Assembly: GCF_014844055.1 (NCBI RefSeq)
Contig: NZ_CP062167.1
Span: 2,247,501-2,311,500, forward strand
DNA: 64,000 nucleotides
Reading direction: 5' to 3'
Source of the DNA: Aureimonas sp. OT7
GTDB lineage: Bacteria; Pseudomonadota; Alphaproteobacteria; Rhizobiales; Rhizobiaceae
Notes under the pieces: generated by a model
What the model was told of the DNA's origin: nothing
What the model saw: only the letters and a program-made list of their open reading frames with translations
Databases searched by the model: none
Made by a program: the position numbers and the translations under genes
In this document: in pieces, positions 8,966 to 16,470 of the stretch
Layout: each line of letters begins with the position of its first letter
Position numbering within the stretch: position 1 is the stretch's first letter

Positions 8966-9994
8966 ATGAGCGAGAATATCCTGACGGTGGAGGGCCTCAA
9001 GGCCTATTATCAGATGGGCTATTTCGGCGTGAACCGCGAGGTCCGCGCGGTCGACGGCCTGACGATGGCCGTGCGCCGCAACGAGGTTTACGGCATCGCG
9101 GGCGAAAGCTCGTCCGGCAAGTCGAGCCTGTTGAAGGTGCTGGCGGCCGCGATACGCCCACCCATGCGGGTTGTGGACGGTACGGTCGCCTATGATTTCG
9201 GCGATATGTGCATCGACCTGACGAAGGCATCGCCCGAACAGGTGGACGCCATCCGGTGGAAGCGCCTGTCCTACATCATGCAAGGCTCGATGAGCGTGCT
9301 CAATCCCGTAAGGCGCATCGGCAAGACCTTCGAGGATTTCGCCAGCCGGCCGCTCGGTCTGAAGGGTGAGCCATTCAGGACGCGCGTCACGGAGCATCTG
9401 GCGATGCTTGGCCTGGGGCCGGATGTTCTGCGGGCCTTTCCGCACGAACTGTCCGGCGGCATGCGCCAGCGCGTCACGATCGGGCTGGCGACGGTGTGCC
9501 ACCCGCAGTTCATTCTGGCCGACGAGCCGACGACGGCTCTCGATGTCGTCGTTCAGAAGGAAGTGCTTAGCCTCATCCGGGACTTGCGCAAGGCCATGGG
9601 CGCATCGGTGATCTTCGTGACGCACGATATGAGCGTTCATGCCAATATCGCCGACAGGGTGGGCATCGTCTACGCCGGCAAGCTGGTCGAGGACGGCCCG
9701 ACGCGGGACATGTTCTTCGCACCCAAACACCCCTATACCGCGCATCTGGTGGCCAGCCTGCCGCGGATCGGCGACACGTCGCAGCGACCCTCGCTGGAGG
9801 GCCGGCCGCCCAACCTTTCCAATCCGCCGAGCGGCTGCCGCTTTCATCCGCGCTGCCCTCTGGCCGTAGAAAAATGCCGCAGCAGCGTGCCGCCCCTCGA
9901 AACGGTGGCGCGCGACCACAGAACGGCCTGCTGGCGCTGGCAGGATGTGAAGCCACTGGTCGGGAGCGCCCATCGCGCGGGGGTCTCGGCATGA
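8966..9994 (+). CDS. ABC transporter ATPase (DppD/OppD type)
   Basis: 342 residues. Walker A is GESSSGKSS (a Ser replaces the more usual Gly-rich wording), the signature is [14 protein letters not shown], Walker B is [12 protein letters not shown] and the switch His is in VTHDMS. The C-terminal oligopeptide-transporter extension with [11 protein letters not shown] (a Cys cluster that binds Fe-S or metal in some members) is present. ATG 8966 fits the family start; the long open frame before it runs over the permease gene and is a shadow. It overlaps the next ATPase by four bases. Confidence 0.92.
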   Translation: MSENILTVEGLKAYYQMGYFGVNREVRAVDGLTMAVRRNEVYGIAGESSSGKSSLLKVLAAAIRPPMRVVDGTVAYDFGDMCIDLTKASPEQVDAIRWKRLSYIMQGSMSVLNPVRRIGKTFEDFASRPLGLKGEPFRTRVTEHLAMLGLGPDVLRAFPHELSGGMRQRVTIGLATVCHPQFILADEPTTALDVVVQKEVLSLIRDLRKAMGASVIFVTHDMSVHANIADRVGIVYAGKLVEDGPTRDMFFAPKHPYTAHLVASLPRIGDTSQRPSLEGRPPNLSNPPSGCRFHPRCPLAVEKCRSSVPPLETVARDHRTACWRWQDVKPLVGSAHRAGVSA

Positions 9995-10917
9995 CCACTT
10001 TGCTCGATGTTGCCGGCGTCTACAAACGCTTCTCCACCGGCGGCCTGCTGGCGCGCCGTATCGTCAACGCGGTGAACGATGCGTCGTTCTCGTTGAGCGC
10101 CGACAAGCCTGAGATCTTCACGATCATCGGGGAAAGCGGTTCCGGAAAAACGACGCTGGCGCGGATGATCCTTGGTCTCGAAGACGTGACCGAAGGGGAA
10201 ATCCGCGTTCGCGGAGAGCGTGTCAGCCGCAAGGACGGGCGGCGCAAGCGGCTGGAGTACATGTCGCATGTTCAGCCCGTGTTCCAGAACCCGTTCGAGG
10301 CGTTCAACCCGCTGAAACGCGTGGATCGCTATCTTGAAAGCACCGCGCGCCGCTTCCTGAAGACGAGGGACCGCAAGGTGATCGCACAAGCAAGCGATAC
10401 CGCCCTGCAAAAGGTGGGTCTGAGCCTGGCCGAGATCGGTGGCCGCTTCCCTCATGAAATGAGCGGCGGCCAGTTGCAGCGCACGGCCATCGCCCGGGCG
10501 CTGATCCCCAACCCGCGCCTGCTGATTGCCGACGAGCCAGTGTCGATGGTGGATGCGTCGCTTCGGATGAGCATCGTCAACCTGCTGCGAAGCCTGCGGG
10601 ACGATCATGGCGTATCGGTCATCTACATCACGCACGATCTGGCGACCGCCTACTACATCTCAGACCGGCTGATGATCATGCAACGGGGCCGCATCGTGGA
10701 GATGGGGCCGGCGCGCGCCGTTCTGGATGCTCCCGAACATGCCTACTCGCGCCTGTTGAAAGACAGCGTTCTTTCGACGGAAGACGCGGGCGAAGGGCGG
10801 CTCGACACAAACCGTGCGGCAATCCGTGAGGTGACGGCGCTGGCCGGGCGCCCGAGTCGTTTAATGGAGCAGCCGGACGGCCGCCTGCTTCGCGTCTACG
10901 ACAACAACGAAAACTAG
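9991..10917 (+). CDS. ABC transporter ATPase (DppF/OppF type)
   Basis: 308 residues, second ATPase of the importer, start ATG 9991 inside an ATGA overlap. Walker A GESGSGKTT (about 44-52), Q loop VFQNPFEAFNP, signature MSGGQLQRTAIARAL, Walker B LLIADEPVSMVD and ITHDLATAYYISD are all intact. It forms a heterodimer with the preceding ATPase. The short C-terminal extension is unlike the full OppF tail. The next gene, a glycosidase, starts 12 bases after its stop. Confidence 0.92.
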   Translation: MTTLLDVAGVYKRFSTGGLLARRIVNAVNDASFSLSADKPEIFTIIGESGSGKTTLARMILGLEDVTEGEIRVRGERVSRKDGRRKRLEYMSHVQPVFQNPFEAFNPLKRVDRYLESTARRFLKTRDRKVIAQASDTALQKVGLSLAEIGGRFPHEMSGGQLQRTAIARALIPNPRLLIADEPVSMVDASLRMSIVNLLRSLRDDHGVSVIYITHDLATAYYISDRLMIMQRGRIVEMGPARAVLDAPEHAYSRLLKDSVLSTEDAGEGRLDTNRAAIREVTALAGRPSRLMEQPDGRLLRVYDNNEN

Positions 10918-10929
10918 GGTCGGCTTTCC

Positions 10930-11889
10930 GTGTCCAGGCAAATCTTTCGCGATCCGCTCGAGGATGGTGCAGCCGACCCGACCGTTATCCGGAACCGGAA
11001 GACCGGTGACTGGTGGATGTTCTACACCAACCGCCGCCCCTCGGTGGCAGGTGGAAAAAAGTGGATTCACGGCACGGAGATCGGGGTGGCGGTGTCGCCC
11101 GACGATGGCGCGTCATGGCATTATCGCGGCACGGTCGACGGTCTCGACAATCCTGCCCATCCGGGCCGGAACACCAAATGGGCGCCCGAAATCATCCGCG
11201 ACGGCGACGTCTATCATATGTACCTGACCTATATCGAAGGCTCACCCGACTCCACGACCGCCGGCCATGACCGCTCAATCATCCATCTGACCAGTCCCGA
11301 CCTTGCGCGTTGGACACGCCATGGTTCGGTCGAGCTGTCCAGCAACCGGGTTATCGACGCCTGCATCTTCCATTGCCCCGATGGCCTCTGGCGCATGTGG
11401 TACAAGGATGAAGCAGACGGCTCCAGCACCTGGAGCGCTACCAGCCGCGATCTGTTTTCATGGACGGTCGAGGGCAGGGTGATCGCCGGGCTGCCGAACG
11501 CTGCGCCTCATGAAGGGCCGAATGTCTTTAAGCTCGGCGGTTGGTACTGGATGATCGTCGACGAATGGCGAGGGCAGGCCGTCTACCGATCCGATGATTG
11601 CCTCAAGTGGCATAGGCAGGGCATGATCGGAGATCTGCCAGGTGCCGATTCCGGCGACCGACGCTATGTGCGTCATGCCGATGTCGAGGCCTTCGACGGT
11701 CATGCGGCGCTCTTTTACTTTACACACCCGGAATGGGACGAACTGGTACAGGCGACCGGCCCGCAAACCGTTGCGGCGCGCCGGACTGCCATCCATCACG
11801 CGCGCCTGACAGTTGAGGAGGGTAGGCTTTTCATGGAACGTGACATTGAAGGGAGCCATCCGATCCTTCGTCCAAAGAAGGGATCTTAA
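10930..11889 (+). CDS. GH43-like five-bladed propeller glycoside hydrolase
   Basis: 319 residues, GTG start. The chain carries beta-propeller repeats: DPLEDGAADPTVIRNRKTG with WWMFYTNRR near the N-terminus, then KWAPEIIRDGDVYHMYLTY, SNRVIDACIFHCPDGLWRMWYK and HEGPNVFKLGGWYWMIVDEW. An Asp near the start (ADPTV), an Asp in VIDACIF and a Glu in HEGPNVF correspond to the three acids of the GH43/GH117-type clan. The exact substrate is unknown, but as last gene of the arabinoside locus it probably trims an arabinose or galactose link. It has no signal peptide and is cytoplasmic. Confidence 0.75.
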   Translation: MSRQIFRDPLEDGAADPTVIRNRKTGDWWMFYTNRRPSVAGGKKWIHGTEIGVAVSPDDGASWHYRGTVDGLDNPAHPGRNTKWAPEIIRDGDVYHMYLTYIEGSPDSTTAGHDRSIIHLTSPDLARWTRHGSVELSSNRVIDACIFHCPDGLWRMWYKDEADGSSTWSATSRDLFSWTVEGRVIAGLPNAAPHEGPNVFKLGGWYWMIVDEWRGQAVYRSDDCLKWHRQGMIGDLPGADSGDRRYVRHADVEAFDGHAALFYFTHPEWDELVQATGPQTVAARRTAIHHARLTVEEGRLFMERDIEGSHPILRPKKGS

Positions 11890-12949
11890 ACACAAAGCGA
11901 GCCGCCTACACTGTAGATGGCTAGTGCAGAGATCTATCGCGTCACGGTATACCCTGAGGTTGGGTGCCAAACGACACGGCACCGCCGTCACATCTGGTTC
12001 AAATTCGCCAAAAGTGACACGTCCGGCCATCCGCCTAAATGCTGACGTTACAACAAGTGCCGGCGCTGATTGGGGTCGGCCGCTATGACTGCTTTGCGCC
12101 CCTTTTCAGACCGTTAGGCAAACTCCGCCTTTGCTGCAAACCGGACGCTCAGCCCTTTCCCGCGAACAGCTGCAGCGCACCCTTATTTTGGTTGTTGAGG
12201 GAGAACAACGTTTCGTCAGACCGTTCTCGCCGTTCTTGCTTCGGTGGTGATTGACGCCGGAGATATTGATATAGTCGAGACGTCCATGCGAATTGCACTC
12301 TCGCTTGATCACTCAGACATGCCGAGCTCATCCCAGAGGTGCGCGCCGAGCGGGTTATGTTCTCACAATTTTCGTGAAAGCTTACAAGCTTAAAAGCTTG
12401 CAATTCTGCAGCTAGCTCTTTGCGGAGTTCAGCTATTCGCGTTGGATGTTGGCCTTTTCCGTATCCAACCGCGAATTAACTGAAACGTACTCGCTGGCGA
12501 CCTTTTACATCGCGGCAGCAGCCAAGCCAGTAGTTCCGAAGATACGATTTCTCGTTCGATGATGCTGAAGCTGCAGTTGGGTCGACAACAAAACGGGCGG
12601 CTGGGCCCATCTCATCGTTGGCGTCGAGAATTGCTGCGCACAGCCACCCAATGCGCTCTACAAGGCGGTGATTAGACATGCCGCCTACAGCAGCCCTTTG
12701 CAATATATACCGAGGCGCGCGATGCCGATGATACACGGTGCAGACTTTACGGCTTGATCACGCAGGTTGCTCGAGAGCCCAGAATTAAAAGAGTAGCTGC
12801 GGCCGTGCAGCCTTCACACAGTCTTGAAACAGGCGATCTTGCCGAAAGGCGGGGAAGCGTTCGATATCCACGCCGGGTGCAGGCGCTAAAGGGCGGATGC
12901 AGGTCTTGGAAAAACGTTGGTCGGGCCGCCAGCGTCGGAGACACTATGC
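11890..12949. other. About 1 kb with no convincing gene
   Basis: The stretch is less GC-rich than its surroundings. I see only weak candidates: a 42-codon frame at 11917-12045 (+) and a 67-codon frame at 12476-12679 (-, reads ERIGWLCAAILDANDEMGP), neither recognised. A short palindrome caagctt-aa-aagcttg lies near 12386-12402. The part 12085-12160 resembles the degenerate intergenic repeat seen elsewhere in the window. It is probably decayed DNA between two operons. Confidence 0.4.
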
Positions 12950-13120
12950 ATGACCCTGATCGACCTTCTCGTCATTGTTGCCGTCGCAGCCTTCATTGCC
13001 TTTGCATTCTGGTCCACCCGGCGTCACCACCAGGACCGGATTGATGCTCAGAAGGCATCCAAGGCCGAAAGGCTGGACGCGTGCGCGAAAAAACTGCGCC
13101 GGGATTCGCCTCTTCCCTGA
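12950..13120 (+). CDS. Small single-helix membrane protein, unknown
   Basis: 56 residues with one clear membrane helix (LIDLLVIVAVAAFIAFAFW) followed by a strongly basic, charged tail. ATG 12950 has ggag about nine bases upstream; a second ATG in another frame sits four bases before. It ends 58 bases from the stop of the convergent mrpG gene. I do not recognise a family. The clean amphipathic layout and start signal favour a real gene, but its length makes this uncertain. Confidence 0.4.
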   Translation: MTLIDLLVIVAVAAFIAFAFWSTRRHHQDRIDAQKASKAERLDACAKKLRRDSPLP

Positions 13121-13178
13121 ACGGGCCGGGTCGCGTCCGCACCTTCAAATCCTCGATACAGTCGATGATGTACGCGGC

Positions 13179-13562
13179 CTAGCGCTCCCGTTCGACTGCG
13201 ATCCGTTCCTCAAGTGAGGATCCCTGCCGCTCGATCACGCTGGAAAGTGCGTCATCGCCTAGGAGTCCATCGATCTTCTCGCCCGACGTGTAGGCCGCGC
13301 GGCCGAGCAGATGGCCTGCAATTGGAACGGTCAGCAACAGGAAGGCTATGACAAAGGCACCAATAATTGTTGGACCGACACCTTGCATCGAGCATATGGT
13401 TCCGAGGATCGCGAAGATTGCGCCGACCGTGCCCGCCTTGGTTGCGGCATGCATGCGCTGGAATGGATCGCGAAAGCGGATAAGGCCAAGGGCGGCCGCG
13501 AAGATGAAGGCGACGCTGATCAGCTTGAAGACGACGGCAAAGAGGAGAAGCAGTGCGCTCAT
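13179..13562 (-). CDS. mrpG: Mrp Na+/H+ antiporter subunit G
   Basis: 127 residues. Three helices and the MrpG/MnhG/PhaG signature RFRDPFQRMHAATKAGTVG identify it. The subunit is needed for assembly of the antiporter, which exports Na+ (or K+) against H+ in alkaline or saline conditions. Its ATG overlaps the mrpF stop (TGATG), and it is the last gene of the operon. The charged tail after about residue 95 is somewhat longer than in many homologues. Confidence 0.95.
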   Translation of the reverse strand: MSALLLLFAVVFKLISVAFIFAAALGLIRFRDPFQRMHAATKAGTVGAIFAILGTICSMQGVGPTIIGAFVIAFLLLTVPIAGHLLGRAAYTSGEKIDGLLGDDALSSVIERQGSSLEERIAVERER

Positions 13563-13843
13563 CAAAGTCTCCGTTCCAGGAAGGCCGCGAAGGCGCATGT
13601 CGCCACGAAGGAGATGAGCGCGACGCCGACTGCTACATCCAAGAATTCGCGGCGGCCCGTCAGATCGGCCGTCAGGGCCGCAAGGGTGATAGCAATGCCC
13701 GTTAGCATATCGATAGCGATGAACCGGTCTGCAAAGCCGGGACCGCGCGCCATGCGCCAGAAGGTCATGGCCAGCGGAACCACCAGCAATGCGACGAGCG
13801 TGGCGTTTACTATACTGAGTATGTGATCGAGCTGTTCGATCAT
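13562..13843 (-). CDS. mrpF: Mrp Na+/H+ antiporter subunit F
   Basis: 93 residues, three helices, with the family motif RMARGPGFADRFIAIDMLT in the middle (the conserved Asp lies in the second helix). It is the small MrpF subunit of the membrane complex. The gene overlaps mrpE by four bases and mrpG by one, so translation is coupled throughout. Confidence 0.95.
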   Translation of the reverse strand: MIEQLDHILSIVNATLVALLVVPLAMTFWRMARGPGFADRFIAIDMLTGIAITLAALTADLTGRREFLDVAVGVALISFVATCAFAAFLERRL

Positions 13844-14181
13844 AGTTCCACCCTCCGTATCCGCGCCTCAAAAGTCGAAACGATGCCGCTGACGAGACCC
13901 TCCGGGTCCGGCGCATCGAGCGCATGGACGTAGATCCATTTGCGGTCATCGCTGACATGCAGCGAGCAGGTGCCCGGCGTCAGGGTGATCATGTTGGCCA
14001 GCGTTGCGATGCCGAGGTCCGTCTTCAGCGTGATGGGCACGGCCACGATCGCCGAGCGCGTTGCCGGGTCTCGCGCAAAGGCGGCGCGTGCGACCGCCCA
14101 TGACGACGTGATCAGTTCCCGGAAGAAGACGATGAAAAGTTCCGAGCCGGCGGCGATGCGCGAGACGAGCGAGTTTGCCAT
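13840..14181 (-). CDS. mrpE: Mrp Na+/H+ antiporter subunit E, short form
   Basis: 113 residues. The C-terminal two thirds are clearly MrpE (LATLANMITLTPGTC-type motif, here IATLANMITLTPGTCSL, then the small cytosolic domain ending RRVEL). MrpE is usually about 160 residues with two extra N-terminal helices. Here the ATG overlaps the mrpD stop (TGATG) and only a short lead plus one helix (ELFIVFFRELITSSWAVARAAF) precedes the motif. The frame upstream runs into mrpD, so no longer start is plausible. Confidence 0.88.
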   Translation of the reverse strand: MANSLVSRIAAGSELFIVFFRELITSSWAVARAAFARDPATRSAIVAVPITLKTDLGIATLANMITLTPGTCSLHVSDDRKWIYVHALDAPDPEGLVSGIVSTFEARIRRVEL

Positions 14182-15689
14182 CAGCCGATCCTCATGCCCA
14201 ACACTGTTTCGATGTACTGGGTGGGGTCCACCAACTGCTGGGCGGCCGCTTCGGCAAAGGCCACGAATGGCTGCGCGAAGAGCCCGATGGTGACCGTCAG
14301 GGCTGCCAGCAGCATGATCGCGGCGTAGAAGGGCGCCGGAACTGCGCGCCTGCGCTTCTGCCACTGCGGTGCGGGCTTCCAGAAGCCTTCGGCCCAAATC
14401 TTGCTCATCGAATAGAGGGTGAGCAGGCCGACGAAGAGCCCAAGGCCCGCAAGCCACCAGCGCTCCGCGCTGAACGTAGCGTCGATGACCATGAACTTGG
14501 CCCAGAAGCCCGACAAGGGCGGAATGCCTCCCAGCGACAAAGCGGGAATCAGGAACAGGACGGCCAGGATGGGGTGGGCCGCCAGGAGGCCGCCGCTCCT
14601 GCGCAAATCGAAACTGCCCGAGCCGCGATGGATGGCGCCGGCGATCAGGAACAGGTTCGCCTTCACGACGATGTGGTGGACGATATAGAAGATGCCGCCC
14701 GCCAGCGCTGCGGGTGTCGCGAGAGCTAGGCCCAGGAGCATGTATCCGATCTGACTGACAATGTGGAAGGACAGGATCCGCCTCACATCCCATTGCACCG
14801 CGGCCCCGAATACGCCGAACACCATGGTGCCGGCCGCGATCACCGCTATCACCGGTCCGAGGCCAGAGGTCTCCATGGGCAGAATCAGGGTGAAGACCCG
14901 GAAGCAGGCATAGACGCCCACCTTCGTCAGAAGGCCGGCGAAGATGGCTGCCACTGTAATCGACGCCGTGTGGTAGGAGGCCGGAAGCCAGAAGAACAGC
15001 GGGAAGTAGCCCGCCTTGATGCCGAAGCCGCAGAACAGGAGGACGCCCACGATGACGAGCGTCAGGGAGGGTTCCGCGCCGCGCAGCTTCAGGGCGATAT
15101 CGGCCATGTTGAGCGAGCCGGAAACGCCGTAGAGCATACCGACGGCCATCAGGAACAGGAGCGTCGACAAAAGGTTCAGCACGGCATACTTGAAGACGCC
15201 GTCGAGCTGGGCGCGGGTCCGGCCGATCGCGAGCAGGCCCATCGCCGTGATGAGCATGATCTCGAACCAAACATAGAGATTGAAGATATCCCCCGTCAGG
15301 AAGGCGCCGTTGACGCCCGCCAGCATCCCGTTAAAGAGCGGGTGGAAGCCGGCGCGTTCTTCCCGCTGCCGGATGTCGGCCGTTCCGAAGATCATCGTTG
15401 CGAGGGCCATGAGGCCGGTGATGGCGGCCATGGCGGCGGCCAGCCGATCCGCCACGAAGCTGATCCCGAAGGGTGCTGCCCAGGTACCGAACTGGACGGC
15501 CACGACGCCATCCATATCCACCCGCCGCAACAGGTAAAGACCGGCGAGGAACGTCGCCAGCGTGCCCAGCAGGGAAACGATCCGCTGCGCCTTGCGGAAA
15601 TTCCACAGAAGCGCCGTCAGGCCAGCGGCCAGCACTGGCGCCAGGACCGGCCAGAGGACGGCGTTCGTCATCATCATGCCCCCCATCAA
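14181..15689 (-). CDS. mrpD: Mrp Na+/H+ antiporter subunit D
   Basis: 502 residues, about 14 helices, homologous to the proton-pumping NuoM/NuoN subunits of complex I. Conserved parts include the helix with YVWFEIMLITAMGLLAIG (the Glu is the functional acid), the Lys in GFGIKAGYFPLFFWLPASYHTAS, and GIPPLSGFWAKFMV. Several ATGs cluster at the start (MMGGMMMTN); 15689 overlaps the mrpC stop by four bases, and the MTN start, 18 bases on, is an alternative. Confidence 0.95.
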   Translation of the reverse strand: MMGGMMMTNAVLWPVLAPVLAAGLTALLWNFRKAQRIVSLLGTLATFLAGLYLLRRVDMDGVVAVQFGTWAAPFGISFVADRLAAAMAAITGLMALATMIFGTADIRQREERAGFHPLFNGMLAGVNGAFLTGDIFNLYVWFEIMLITAMGLLAIGRTRAQLDGVFKYAVLNLLSTLLFLMAVGMLYGVSGSLNMADIALKLRGAEPSLTLVIVGVLLFCGFGIKAGYFPLFFWLPASYHTASITVAAIFAGLLTKVGVYACFRVFTLILPMETSGLGPVIAVIAAGTMVFGVFGAAVQWDVRRILSFHIVSQIGYMLLGLALATPAALAGGIFYIVHHIVVKANLFLIAGAIHRGSGSFDLRRSGGLLAAHPILAVLFLIPALSLGGIPPLSGFWAKFMVIDATFSAERWWLAGLGLFVGLLTLYSMSKIWAEGFWKPAPQWQKRRRAVPAPFYAAIMLLAALTVTIGLFAQPFVAFAEAAAQQLVDPTQYIETVLGMRIG

Positions 15690-16066
15690 CGGTGCTCCTC
15701 GGCGTCGAAGGGGCTGCCGAGGCGCTCCGCGTCGTTCAGATCGCGCGTATCGATGGCTCCGTTCGAGCGCATGAGCTGGAGCGCCAGCGCCGATGCGAAA
15801 GCCGTCAAGGCAAAGCCGATTACGATGGCCGTCAGGATCAGCGCTTGCGGCAGGGGGTTTGCGGTGTCCATGCCCAGTTCCGACATGTCGGCCGGCATGA
15901 TGGGCGGAAGGCTGCTGACGATCCGCCCGCTATACAGGATCACCAGATTGACCGCCGCCGACAGGATGGCGACGCCGATGATGATGCGGATGACGTGGCG
16001 CGACAGAAGCATGTAGACCCCGCAGCTCGCCAGCGCCGAGATCGCCAGCGCGTAGATCAGGTTCAT
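15686..16066 (-). CDS. mrpC: Mrp Na+/H+ antiporter subunit C
   Basis: 126 residues, three helices, homologous to NuoK. The family pattern GVYMLLSRHVIRIIIGVAILSAAVNLVIL and the segment DPLPQALILTAIVI (here ANPLPQALILTAIVIGFA) are clear. The frame is open upstream, but ATG 16066 overlaps the mrpB stop by four bases and yields the normal N-terminus. It is part of the seven-gene coupled operon. Confidence 0.95.
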   Translation of the reverse strand: MNLIYALAISALASCGVYMLLSRHVIRIIIGVAILSAAVNLVILYSGRIVSSLPPIMPADMSELGMDTANPLPQALILTAIVIGFALTAFASALALQLMRSNGAIDTRDLNDAERLGSPFDAEEHR

Positions 16067-16470
16067 GCTTCGGTTTCCTCGTAGAAGCGCAGCACCATGG
16101 CCATGACGCCGCCGATCACGACGAGATAGACACCGATATCGAAGAAAAGCGCAGTGCCGGCGTGGAAGTTTCCGATGTGCAGCCACCAATGGGTCAGGTA
16201 GGACGACGAGGTCACCAGGCCCGGCAGTCCGCTGACAATGGCCATGGTCAGGCCGCAACCCGCTAGTGCCACGGGATGGACATACAAGGCCGTGCGTGCG
16301 GACGCCGCGCCATCCGCAAGTGCCAGAACCGCAAATCCCGAAGCCGCCACGAGGCCGCCCACAAAGCCACCGCCTGGGAAGTTGTGGCCACGGTAGAGAA
16401 TAAAGAGCGATACCGCGAACATGATCACGAAAATGATGCGGGACATCGCCGACAGGACGAGCGAGCTCAT
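16063..16470 (-). CDS. mrpB: Mrp Na+/H+ antiporter subunit B
   Basis: 135 residues, four helices, with the MrpB/MnhB signature YRGHNFPGGGFVGGLVAASG near residue 26 and a C-terminal YLVVIGGVMAMVLRFYEE. It is a separate gene here, whereas several rhizobial Pha systems carry A and B as one fused subunit. It overlaps mrpA by four bases. Confidence 0.95.
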   Translation of the reverse strand: MSSLVLSAMSRIIFVIMFAVSLFILYRGHNFPGGGFVGGLVAASGFAVLALADGAASARTALYVHPVALAGCGLTMAIVSGLPGLVTSSSYLTHWWLHIGNFHAGTALFFDIGVYLVVIGGVMAMVLRFYEETEA

